Positions 25,846 through 33,461 of a stretch of 64,000 nucleotides of DNA are shown one piece after another. Position 1 is the stretch's first letter. Every line of letters starts with the position of its first letter. The notes under the pieces are model-generated. The model ran no database searches and was not told the origin of the DNA. It was given only the letters and a program-made list of their open reading frames with translations. The DNA is from Sphingomonas sp. SUN019. GTDB lineage: Bacteria > Pseudomonadota > Alphaproteobacteria > Sphingomonadales > Sphingomonadaceae. The stretch is from NCBI RefSeq assembly GCF_024758705.1, contig NZ_CP096971.1, positions 2,294,001 through 2,358,000 on the forward strand, given 5' to 3'. The translations under genes and the position numbers were made by a program.

Positions 25846-27180
25846 CTACGGCCCCGCTTCCTCCTTCTCCGCGCCTTGCGCCACCCCGAACCGCGCCGCC
25901 GCTGGCGGCAGGCCGGTCGAATGGCCGGGGTCGATCCCCATCGCCGCGCAGAATTCCTCCCACACCGCGCGCGGCTGCCCGGCCTGGAACAGGAATTCAT
26001 GCATGTGATGGCCGAAGAACGGATGCTTCATGAACGCGTCCAGGCTCGCGCCCTTGACCAGCAGGTCGCGCTCGGCGGTCGGCAGTTCGACGTTCTTGGC
26101 CTTTTCGGGATCGCGGATGATGCCCTTGGGGTCTTCGCCGCGTTCGACCGCGGCCACGTCCTTCAGCAATTGCTTGCGCAGCATCTGGATGCCGCGGTCG
26201 GACAGGCCCAGTTTCTCCTTCGTGCGGTCGGCGATCGTCCCCTGCCCGACCCAGGCGACGAAATCCTGGTTCATCACGTGGCGGCTGTGCCAGCGTCCCG
26301 TCTCGGGATCGACGACCGGCCCGCGCCATGTCGGGATGCGATCCTGGACATAGAGCTCCTGCTCGTTCGGCACGCGATTGAACATCCACCCGATGCTCAG
26401 CATGTTCTCGTCGTCGATCGGTATGCGCCACTCGAAATGGTCGCCCAGATAGAAAGCGTTCGGCCACAGGCACACGCGCCCGACGGTCCACATGGAATGG
26501 TTCTCCATCAGGTCTTCGCGCTTGCGCTTGTAGATCAGCCCGTACTCGAATTCGTCGAACGCGATCTCCATGTGGCGCGGCCCCAATTCGGCATTCTCGT
26601 CCTCCTGCCGCCGCCCCCAGTTCATGTGCATCCATTCGAAATGCACCGGATCGATCGAATTCTCCTGCGCCTGAAGCCAGTTGCACGGCAGTTCGGAGAT
26701 GACGATCTGGCGGAATCCGTTGTTCCAGCCGAACGGCTCCCAGTCGGGCAGTTCCGGGGCGGGCGACGGCCCCATGTACGTCCACAGCAGGCCGGCATGG
26801 GCCTTGACCGGATAGGCCTTGATCCGGATCTTGTCCTTGTATTTGGCCTGCGGGACGACGGTGTCCTCGAACGGCATTGCGACGCACTGTCCGGTCTGGT
26901 CGTAGGTCCAGCCGTGATAGCTGCAGCGCAGGCCGCACTTCTCGACGAAGCCGTAGGACAGGTCTGCGCGGCGATGCGCGCACTGGCGCTCGGTCAGCCC
27001 GAAGGTGCCGCTGAGGTCGCGGTACAGCACCAGGTCCTCGCCGAGCAGGCGGATCGCCTTGATCCGTTCCGAATCGAACTCGCTGACCCCGGCCACGGGG
27101 AACCAATGACGGCGCAGCACTTCGCCCATCGGCGTGGCCGGTCCGACCTGCGTCAATAATTCGTTCTGTGCCGCGTCCAT
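25846..27180 (-). CDS. Rieske non-heme iron oxygenase, alpha subunit (phthalate dioxygenase-like)
   Basis: 444 residues. The Rieske [2Fe-2S] site is Cys67-x-His69 and Cys86-x2-His89. The mononuclear iron site begins at ENSIDPVHFEWMH with His180 and His185. The domain order and single large subunit fit the phthalate 4,5-dioxygenase / phenoxybenzoate / O-demethylase group, which works as an alpha-only oligomer with a separate reductase. No reductase is nearby. Last gene of the SDR, cupin, Rieske unit. Possible reactions are dihydroxylation of an aromatic acid or O-demethylation or ether cleavage; sequence alone does not decide. Confidence 0.92.
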   Translation of the reverse strand: MDAAQNELLTQVGPATPMGEVLRRHWFPVAGVSEFDSERIKAIRLLGEDLVLYRDLSGTFGLTERQCAHRRADLSYGFVEKCGLRCSYHGWTYDQTGQCVAMPFEDTVVPQAKYKDKIRIKAYPVKAHAGLLWTYMGPSPAPELPDWEPFGWNNGFRQIVISELPCNWLQAQENSIDPVHFEWMHMNWGRRQEDENAELGPRHMEIAFDEFEYGLIYKRKREDLMENHSMWTVGRVCLWPNAFYLGDHFEWRIPIDDENMLSIGWMFNRVPNEQELYVQDRIPTWRGPVVDPETGRWHSRHVMNQDFVAWVGQGTIADRTKEKLGLSDRGIQMLRKQLLKDVAAVERGEDPKGIIRDPEKAKNVELPTAERDLLVKGASLDAFMKHPFFGHHMHEFLFQAGQPRAVWEEFCAAMGIDPGHSTGLPPAAARFGVAQGAEKEEAGP

Positions 27181-27201
27181 GATACTCTCCGCGCTTGTCT
27201 T

Positions 27202-27714
27202 TCAGGATTTCGAGGGAACCGCGCCCGGATGGATCGCGGGCAAGGCCACGCCGTCGACGGTCGCGGACGTCGCATCCAGCAGCGCGAAGGCGACACGCGC
27301 GGTCGTGTCCGCACTCGGGTTGCGCCAGCCGTGGATCGTCCCGCGCTGGATGATGATGCCGCCCGCCTCGACCAGCGTCACGGCGTCGTCGTCGAGCAGG
27401 AGCTCGATCGCCCCGGACAGGACGATGCCGTAATCCAGACTGTCGGTGCGGTGCATCGGCGCGCGCTTGCCGGGCAACAGATCGACCGCGCGCAGCACCG
27501 ATCCGCCCGGCTGCGTCAGCCCCACCGTACGCTCGCGCCCGTCGGTCGCGTCGTCATTGTCGACCGGGGCCGTCGCGGTGGTCCAGACGAGCGTGAACAG
27601 CGCGTCCCCGCTCGGGTTCGGCCGACTATCGAGCAGCGCGTCGGCGATGACGACGGCCTTGCCGGCGGCGTCGTGGCCGGTGACGACCCGGCGAACGGGG
27701 GGTAGTGCAGACAT
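27202..27714 (-). CDS. Cupin-domain protein
   Basis: 170 residues with one conserved cupin barrel: APMHRTDSLDYGIVLSGAIELLLDD and GIIIQRGTIHGWRNPS give the usual metal-binding His and Glu/His positions, although the first motif has HRTDSLDY rather than HxH. I prefer the ATG at 27714 because GGGAG lies 6 nt upstream; an ATG four codons earlier lacks a ribosome site. It lies one base after the SDR stop and 21 bp before the Rieske gene, so it is co-transcribed. It may be a small-molecule sensor, isomerase or ring-cleavage accessory; no specific reaction can be assigned. Confidence 0.82.
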   Translation of the reverse strand: MSALPPVRRVVTGHDAAGKAVVIADALLDSRPNPSGDALFTLVWTTATAPVDNDDATDGRERTVGLTQPGGSVLRAVDLLPGKRAPMHRTDSLDYGIVLSGAIELLLDDDAVTLVEAGGIIIQRGTIHGWRNPSADTTARVAFALLDATSATVDGVALPAIHPGAVPSKS

Positions 27715-27715
27715 A

Positions 27716-28474
27716 TCAGCTCCCATCGGTAATCACGGTGCCGCCGTCCGCGACGATCACCTGTCCATTGACGAACCCGCCCGCGGGCGCGGCAAGGAAC
27801 ACCGCGACGCCGGCGATCTCATGCGGCTCGCCCATGCGGCGCAGCGGGGTCATCTGCATCCGCCTAGCCATGAACGTTTCGTCGGCTTTCAGATGATCGG
27901 CCAGGCGCGTGTCGATCAGCCCCGGCGCGATCGCATTGGCGCGCACGCCTTTCGGCCCCCATTGCACCGCGATATTGCGCGCGAGCTGCGCGATTCCCGC
28001 CTTGGCCAGCGCATAGGCGTCGATCTTCGCATTGCCGCGCAGCGCGGAAATGCTCGATATCAGGATGACGGACGCGCCTTCGCGCCCCGCCATGTGCGGC
28101 AACGCATGCTTCGTCAGCACCGCCATCGACCGCAGATTGACCGCGATGACGCGATCAAAGATCGTCATGTCGAGCGGGTCGGCCGATGGTCCGCCCTGAA
28201 TCCCGGCGTTGGACACCAAGATGTCGATCCCGCCGAAGCGTTCGACCGTCTGCGCAACCAACGCAGCGATGGCGGCATTGTCGGAGACGTCGCATGTGAT
28301 GCCGGTCGCACCCAATGCCGCAGCCGCGGCAGCGGTATCGCCGGCATTCTCGCTCGACACGATCACGGTCGCTCCCTGCGCGATCATCGCTTCCGCGATC
28401 GCATAGCCGAGGCCCCGGCTCGACCCCGTCACCACCGCGATCTTGCCCGACAGGTCGAACAACTGCGTCGTCAT
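27716..28474 (-). CDS. Short-chain dehydrogenase/reductase (SDR)
   Basis: 252-residue classical SDR. Cofactor motif TGSSRGLGYAIAEA (about 15-28), NAG in LVSNAGIQ, catalytic Ser in ILISSISA and the Tyr-x3-Lys pair in YALAK, with the C-terminal GGFVNGQVIVADGG. The ATG at 28474 is preceded by a strong GAGGAAAA; the longer frame crosses the promoter. It heads the operon with cupin and Rieske genes. Likely oxidises a cis-dihydrodiol or a side-chain alcohol, given the Rieske partner; alternatively a 3-oxoacyl reductase-type enzyme. Confidence 0.92.
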   Translation of the reverse strand: MTTQLFDLSGKIAVVTGSSRGLGYAIAEAMIAQGATVIVSSENAGDTAAAAAALGATGITCDVSDNAAIAALVAQTVERFGGIDILVSNAGIQGGPSADPLDMTIFDRVIAVNLRSMAVLTKHALPHMAGREGASVILISSISALRGNAKIDAYALAKAGIAQLARNIAVQWGPKGVRANAIAPGLIDTRLADHLKADETFMARRMQMTPLRRMGEPHEIAGVAVFLAAPAGGFVNGQVIVADGGTVITDGS

Positions 28475-28508
28475 TTTCCTCGCATCCTCCCAGCTTCTCG
28501 CGCGCTTT

Positions 28509-28543
28509 ATTCTGGTATTAAGGAATAATGCGACGGTCGGCAA
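28509..28543 (-). promoter_or_regulatory. Predicted promoter/operator of the SDR-cupin-Rieske operon
   Basis: On the minus strand: -35 TTGCCG (28543-28538), 17-nt spacer, -10 TAATAC (28520-28515). The inverted repeat ATTCTGGTATTAAGGAAT (28509-28526) covers the -10, as at 6724 and 28781. The start codon at 28474 lies about 40 nt downstream. Confidence 0.65.
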
Positions 28544-28736
28544 GCGGTGCGTTGTTTCGCTCGATTTGCGACACGACGGCATCGACCAAAGCATCTACGT
28601 CGCCATCGCTGACGAAGCCGGCCGACGAAGCCGACCGCGCTTGTCACCACGACCCGCAAGCCGCCACAATAGAACCCCGTCGACGCGCGCCTCATCAGCG
28701 GCGCGATGCGCCCGCCTCCATCAGCGCGAGGGTGGA

Positions 28737-28798
28737 ATACCGGCAGACATCTGACGATTATCGATTGCCTTCGGTACTGAATTCTGTATTTTGGGAAT
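28737..28798 (+). promoter_or_regulatory. Predicted promoter/operator of the second TonB receptor
   Basis: CAGACATCTGACGATT at 28744-28759 is followed by -35 TTGCCT (28765-28770), 16-nt spacer and -10 TATTTT (28787-28792). ATTCTGTATTTTGGGAAT (28781-28798) overlies the -10. The arrangement is the same as at 6681-6741 with a single-base shift between box and -35. Confidence 0.7.
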
Positions 28799-28829
28799 TA
28801 GAGCCGAAGAGCTGCGATTGGGAGGGGTT

Positions 28830-31289
28830 ATGAAGCATATCATCTTGGCGGCGGTGTCCGGTCTGGCCATCGCCGTCGCGTCGGCGCAGGCGCAAGCCGC
28901 GCCGGTCGGGCAGGCCACGCCAGCCGACAACGCGTCGCAGGGGGCTGCGACGTCATCGGCGGACGATGAGCGCCCCGGCGGGCTGGAGGACATCATCGTC
29001 ACCGCGCAGCGCACCGAGGAAACCGCGCAGAAAGCGCCGCTCGCGATCGCGGTGATCAAGCCCGAAGAACTGATCCGCCAGAACGTAACCCGCGCGGAAG
29101 ATCTGTCGCGCGTCGTGCCCGCGCTGGTCGCGACCGCGTCGGGCGGCCCCAACACCACCTTCTTCCTGCGCGGTGTCGGCAACACGACCAACAATTCGTA
29201 CAGCGATCCGGCAATCTCGTTCAACTATGACGGCGTCTATATCGGCCGCCCGAATTCGACCCAGGGGTTCTTCTACGACCTGCAGCGGATCGAGGTGTTG
29301 AAGGGGCCGCAGGGCACGCTCTACGGCCGCAACGCCACCGGCGGCGCGATCAACGTCATTCCCCAGCGCCCCGAAGTCGGCGTGAACAGCGGCGAGTTCC
29401 AGGCGAGCTACGGCAATTACGAAGCGGTCCAAGCGCAGGGCGCGGTCAATCTGGCGATCGGCGACACCGGCGCGTTCCGCCTGTCGGGCGCGTACGTCAA
29501 GCATGACGGCTATCTGTCCGACGGCACCGGCGATCAGGATCAGAAGAGCGTGCGCGCGCAGGTACTTGCCGAACTGACCCCGAACCTGACGACGCGGATC
29601 GGCGCCGATTTCTCGCACCAGGGCGGCGTGGGTCCGGGTTCCTTCATCTACGGCACCTTTGCCTTCAGCCCCCCGGTCGCCGGCTATGTTTTCACGCCGA
29701 CGCCGCAGCTCGGGCCGAAGGTCGGGGTGCACGATCCGCGCACCGAGGCGTTCGTGCAGACGCGCTTCATCCCCGGCGCCGGCCGGTTCTCCGAACCCGT
29801 GAACAGCTATCCCAGCTCCGACAACAGCGTGTGGGGCGTCACCAACGAAACCAATTGGGTAACCGGCGCGGGTAAGCTGACCGTTCAGGCCGCGTATCGC
29901 GAATCATTCATCCATTCGCTGTCGACCACGTCGAATTTCCGCGGCTTCCGCCAGGATGAGGGCAACGATCAGACGACTATCGAAGCGCGCTTAGCCGGCA
30001 AGGCGGGTCCGGTCGATTACCTGATCGGCGCGTTCCTCTTCGATGAAAACATCGACAGCAAGGCGGCGATCAACCAGCTGACGGTGCTGCCGATCCAGAC
30101 GTACAAGACCGGCACCAACTCGAAGGCGGTGTTCGGCAAGCTGGGTCTGCATGTCGGCGACGGGCTGACGCTGACCGCGGCGGGCCGGTATACCGACGAT
30201 ACGAAATTCATGAATGGCGTCAGCGACGTGTATACGTTGAGCTGCGGGAATCCCATGCTTCCCCCGGCGCAGGATCTGTGTCCGGCCGTGCCGCTAATAC
30301 CGCTGGTCTTCACCGCAGCCGACGTGCGCGCCTTTTACGCTGCCCGCGGCATCCTGGTCGGGACCAACGGCGTGCAACCGCCTCCGGTGGTCAACGGCGC
30401 GAGAGTGCTCAACAGCCGGGTCGTGATCGATTCGACGCTGGAGACCAAGAAGTTCACCTATCGCCTCGCCGCCGACTGGCAATTCACGCCCGCGAACCTG
30501 CTGTACGCCAGTTATGAAACCGGCTTCCACGGCGGCGGCTTCAATTTCGGCAAGGGGCTTGAAACCTACAAGCCGGAAACGATCGAAGCCTATACGATAG
30601 GGTCGAAGAACCGGTTCTTCGGCAACCGGCTGCAATTCAACGTCGAGGCGTTCTACTGGAAGTACAAGGATCAGCAGATCGCGCAGTTCGGCACCGATTT
30701 CAGCACGCCGCCGATCTCGGTATTCTACACTTCGAACATCGGCCGCAGCGTGATCAAGGGCGCCGACGTCGATCTCGACTTCTTGCTGACCCCCACGACG
30801 CGAATCGGCGGCAGCGTCCAGTATCTCGACACCGAATATAAATCGTACACCGTCACCGCATCGGTGATGGGTCCGGTGCCGAACTTCGACACCAACGCCT
30901 GCCAGATCACGCGGACGACGATCTACACGATCGACTGTTCGGGCGCGTCGGCGCTGTTCTCGCCGAAATGGTCGTTCAACGTGAATGCCGAGCAGACCAT
31001 CCGGCTCGACGGTTTCAAGCTGGTCGCGCAGGGCGGTACGCGGTGGCGCGGCGATTTCTTCGCCGCCACCAGTTATCAGCCGTGGGTGATTTCGAAAGCC
31101 GTGTTCCAGTCCGACGCGTCGCTGACGCTCGCGCCCGAATCGGACGACTGGTTTGTGGCCGCCTTCGTCAACAATATCGAAGACAAGCGGCGCATCACTC
31201 AGTCCAACGTCAACGCAACGCTGGGCACGCAATCGGCCATCGCGACCGCGCCGCGCACCTACGGCATCCGCATCGGTGGGCGCTTCTAG
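28830..31289 (+). CDS. TonB-dependent outer-membrane receptor (aromatic block, copy 2)
   Basis: 819 residues. Signal peptide MKHIILAAVSGLAIAVASAQ with cleavage near AQAAP, TonB box EDIIVTAQRT, plug with IEVLKGPQGTLYGRNATGGAINV, and a long barrel ending GIRIGGRF. The ATG at 28830 has GGAGGGG 4 nt upstream; the ATG 39 bp earlier has none. Plug motifs are near-identical to the 17.3 kb receptor, so both belong to the large sphingomonad family for organic substrates. It is followed by the extradiol dioxygenase gene behind a nested palindrome. Likely imports the substrate that the block degrades. Confidence 0.93.
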   Translation: MKHIILAAVSGLAIAVASAQAQAAPVGQATPADNASQGAATSSADDERPGGLEDIIVTAQRTEETAQKAPLAIAVIKPEELIRQNVTRAEDLSRVVPALVATASGGPNTTFFLRGVGNTTNNSYSDPAISFNYDGVYIGRPNSTQGFFYDLQRIEVLKGPQGTLYGRNATGGAINVIPQRPEVGVNSGEFQASYGNYEAVQAQGAVNLAIGDTGAFRLSGAYVKHDGYLSDGTGDQDQKSVRAQVLAELTPNLTTRIGADFSHQGGVGPGSFIYGTFAFSPPVAGYVFTPTPQLGPKVGVHDPRTEAFVQTRFIPGAGRFSEPVNSYPSSDNSVWGVTNETNWVTGAGKLTVQAAYRESFIHSLSTTSNFRGFRQDEGNDQTTIEARLAGKAGPVDYLIGAFLFDENIDSKAAINQLTVLPIQTYKTGTNSKAVFGKLGLHVGDGLTLTAAGRYTDDTKFMNGVSDVYTLSCGNPMLPPAQDLCPAVPLIPLVFTAADVRAFYAARGILVGTNGVQPPPVVNGARVLNSRVVIDSTLETKKFTYRLAADWQFTPANLLYASYETGFHGGGFNFGKGLETYKPETIEAYTIGSKNRFFGNRLQFNVEAFYWKYKDQQIAQFGTDFSTPPISVFYTSNIGRSVIKGADVDLDFLLTPTTRIGGSVQYLDTEYKSYTVTASVMGPVPNFDTNACQITRTTIYTIDCSGASALFSPKWSFNVNAEQTIRLDGFKLVAQGGTRWRGDFFAATSYQPWVISKAVFQSDASLTLAPESDDWFVAAFVNNIEDKRRITQSNVNATLGTQSAIATAPRTYGIRIGGRF

Positions 31290-31300
31290 AGGTGCAGGGG

Positions 31301-31353
31301 CGATCGTCCGGGCTTGTATTTCCTGTAAACAGGAATTATGGTCCGGACGATCG
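31301..31353. promoter_or_regulatory. Nested palindrome in front of the glyoxalase-type dioxygenase gene
   Basis: Outer arms CGATCGTCCGG (31301-31311) and CCGGACGATCG (31343-31353) enclose a second palindrome TTCCTGTAAACAGGAA (31320-31335) with almost the same centre. TTTCCTGTAAACAGGAAT (31319-31336) is one base off the ATTC-N10-GAAT motif. A weak promoter TTGTAT-N17-TATGGT (31314-31342) spans it, 32 nt before the start codon. It can serve as operator, as terminator of the receptor gene, or both. Confidence 0.6.
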
Positions 31354-31373
31354 AAATCACAGGAAAATTCATC

Positions 31374-32282
31374 ATGACCGCCCGAGTGACCGACCTTCAT
31401 TATGTCGCCCACGCCGTGCCGGACCTGGCGGCGGAGCGGAAATTCTATGGCGAGACCTGGGGCCTGACCGAGGTGGCCGAGGAAGACGGCAAGATCTATT
31501 TCGCCGCCGAAGGGTCCGAACATCCGTTCGTCATCCGGCTGCGCCAGGACGACGAGAAGAAGACCGACCTGATCGGCTTTTCCGCCGGCTCCGCCGCCGA
31601 TGTCGACGCGATCTTCGCGCAGGCGGTCGCTGCAGGGGCGAAGCCGATCGCCGAGCCCGGCTCTGCGGAGGGTCCGCACGGCGGTTATGCCGCGCGCTTC
31701 TTCGATCCAGAAGGCCGCGCGCTCGAAGTGATCTGCGACGCGGACAAACGCGCCGCGCGGGAGATCAAACCGGGCGAGGCGATCCCGATCGGCCTCAGCC
31801 ATGTCGTGCTGCATTCGCCCGATCATAAGGGTCTGCTGAAGTTCTACGAAGACGTGCTCGGTTTCAAGCTGTCCGACTGGATCGGCGAGTTCATGGTGTT
31901 CCTGCGCTGCAACCCGGCGCACCACCGCCTTGCGATCATGCCGGGCAAGCCGGCGCTGAACCATGTCGCGTTCGACGTCGCCTCGGTCGATGAACTGATG
32001 CGCGGCCTCGGCCGGCTGACGAAGGACGGCGTCACGCTTAGCTGGGGGCCGGGGCGGCACACGGCGGGCAACAACACTTTCACTTACTACCTGACCCCCA
32101 ACGGCAATGCGGTCGAATACACCTCCGACCTCGAGGATATCGACGACGCAACGTGGGTGCCCAAAACCTATGAAATGACGCCGCAGATCACCGATCAATG
32201 GGGCACAGGGCGGATCATCATGGGCAACGTCCCGCATCAGACGATGGACGCCGACAAAGGACTCTGGTGCGTACCGGCCTGA
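31374..32282 (+). CDS. Extradiol ring-cleavage dioxygenase, type I (VOC/glyoxalase fold)
   Basis: 302 residues with two VOC modules. The N-terminal half (DLHYVAHAVPDLAAERKFYGETWGL) is structural; the C-terminal half keeps candidate iron ligands: His in GLSHVVLHS, His in LNHVAFDV and Glu in NAVEYTSD. This arrangement matches 2,3-dihydroxybiphenyl 1,2-dioxygenase-type enzymes. I chose the ATG at 31374 (AGGAA 9 nt upstream); an ATG at 31338 lies inside the palindrome. It is followed 25 bp later by a flavoprotein hydroxylase and then a hydrolase, a usual hydroxylation, meta-cleavage and hydrolysis order. Substrate unknown. Confidence 0.87.
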   Translation: MTARVTDLHYVAHAVPDLAAERKFYGETWGLTEVAEEDGKIYFAAEGSEHPFVIRLRQDDEKKTDLIGFSAGSAADVDAIFAQAVAAGAKPIAEPGSAEGPHGGYAARFFDPEGRALEVICDADKRAAREIKPGEAIPIGLSHVVLHSPDHKGLLKFYEDVLGFKLSDWIGEFMVFLRCNPAHHRLAIMPGKPALNHVAFDVASVDELMRGLGRLTKDGVTLSWGPGRHTAGNNTFTYYLTPNGNAVEYTSDLEDIDDATWVPKTYEMTPQITDQWGTGRIIMGNVPHQTMDADKGLWCVPA

Positions 32283-32307
32283 GCCGGCCGCGCCGGGGGG
32301 CTGCACA

Positions 32308-33444
32308 ATGCTGAAGAACGTTCTGGTCGTCGGCGGCGGCATCGGCGGGATGACGGCTGCGCTGGCGCTGGCGCTGGCGCGGCGCGGCGTCGCGGTGACG
32401 CTGATCGATTCCGATCCCGCGTGGCGCGTCTATGGCGCGGGCATCACCATCACCGGCATGTCGCTGCGCGCATTCGACGATCTCGGCGTGCTGGACGAAA
32501 TTCGCGCGCGGGGTTTCGTCCATGACGGGATGCGCCCGCTAAAGTTCACCGGCGAACCGCTGGGCGAACCGATGCGCGCGCCGCCGGGGTCGCCCCCGGT
32601 CATGTACGGCGGCGGCATCATGCGCCCGGTGCTGCACGACATCTTGTCGACGCGCGTCCGCGCGGCCGGGATCGACGTGCGGCTGGGCGTGAAGGTCGAG
32701 ACGCTGGAGCAGGATGACGTCAAAGACTCTGGGGGCGTCGACGTCGCGTTCAGCGACGGCGTGACCGCGCGCTACGATCTGGTGGTCGGCGCGGACGGCA
32801 TCTTTTCCAAGACCCGGGCCATGATCTTTCCCGATGCGCCGAAACCGCAATTCACCGATCAGGGATGCTGGCGGATCGTCGCCAATCGTCCTCCGCAGAT
32901 CGATCGCGCCGAAATCTACTTCGGCGGTCCGCTGAAGCTCGGCATGTCGCCGATCTCGCAGGAACAGATGTACGTCTTCCTGCTCGAACACGTGCCCGGC
33001 AATCCGTGGTTCGCGCCCGAAACGCATGTCGCGCACCTGAGCGAACTGATGGAGCCGTTCGGCGGCAATGTGCCCGCAGTGCGCGCGGCGCTCGGCGAGG
33101 ATTCGCAGATCGTCTACCGTCCGCTCGAGTGGCTGCTGCTGCCCGATCCCTGGTACAAGGGCCGCGTGCTGCTGATCGGCGACGCCGCGCATGCGACCAC
33201 GCCGCATATGGCGTCGGGCGCGGGGCTGGCGGTCGAGGACGGGCTGGTGCTCGCCGAGGAACTGGCGAAGATCGACGACGTGGCGGCGGCGCTGCGCGGC
33301 TTCATGGATCGCCGGTTCGAACGCGCAAAGCTGGTGGTGGAATCGTCGGTTCGCTCGGGCGAGATGGAAATCTCGGGCGGCGACCGTGCGCAGCAGACCG
33401 GCCTGCTGGCGTCCGCCACGCGGGCGCTCGCACAACCTTATTGA
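32308..33444 (+). CDS. FAD-dependent aromatic monooxygenase, second copy
   Basis: 378-residue class A flavoprotein. GxGxxG in VLVVGGGIGGMTAALA (residues 5-20), DG motif VVGADGIFSKTR, GD motif VLLIGDAAHATTPHMASGAG. The HATTPHMASGAG end is typical of aromatic hydroxylases of the UbiH/salicylate-hydroxylase group. It shares little detail with the 12.75 kb copy (YPRGSNG there), so the two are distant. It lies between the type I extradiol dioxygenase and an alpha/beta hydrolase, so it probably produces the catechol-type substrate for that dioxygenase. Confidence 0.88.
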   Translation: MLKNVLVVGGGIGGMTAALALALARRGVAVTLIDSDPAWRVYGAGITITGMSLRAFDDLGVLDEIRARGFVHDGMRPLKFTGEPLGEPMRAPPGSPPVMYGGGIMRPVLHDILSTRVRAAGIDVRLGVKVETLEQDDVKDSGGVDVAFSDGVTARYDLVVGADGIFSKTRAMIFPDAPKPQFTDQGCWRIVANRPPQIDRAEIYFGGPLKLGMSPISQEQMYVFLLEHVPGNPWFAPETHVAHLSELMEPFGGNVPAVRAALGEDSQIVYRPLEWLLLPDPWYKGRVLLIGDAAHATTPHMASGAGLAVEDGLVLAEELAKIDDVAAALRGFMDRRFERAKLVVESSVRSGEMEISGGDRAQQTGLLASATRALAQPY

Positions 33445-33461
33445 TATTGCAGGATCGACTC

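Larger units (their letters stand above)
28475..28829. promoter_or_regulatory. 355-bp divergent control region between SDR operon and TonB receptor
   Basis: No gene is supported in this gap. Its left part holds the SDR promoter and its right part the TonB receptor promoter (listed separately). The middle 190 bp (about 28545-28735) is GC-rich with a repeated GACGAAGCCGGCC-like stretch near 28612-28630 and no clear site. The short open frames across it have no ribosome sites or recognisable products. Confidence 0.6.

Noticed and set aside
28507..28695. 62-codon minus-strand frame in the SDR upstream region
   Set aside because: It overlaps the predicted promoter and operator and has no ribosome site or family match.
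30294..32342. Minus-strand open frame of 682 codons
   Set aside because: It is the antisense shadow of the TonB receptor and VOC dioxygenase genes in GC-rich DNA; the translated product is Arg/Asp/Val-rich without recognisable domains and has no ribosome site.
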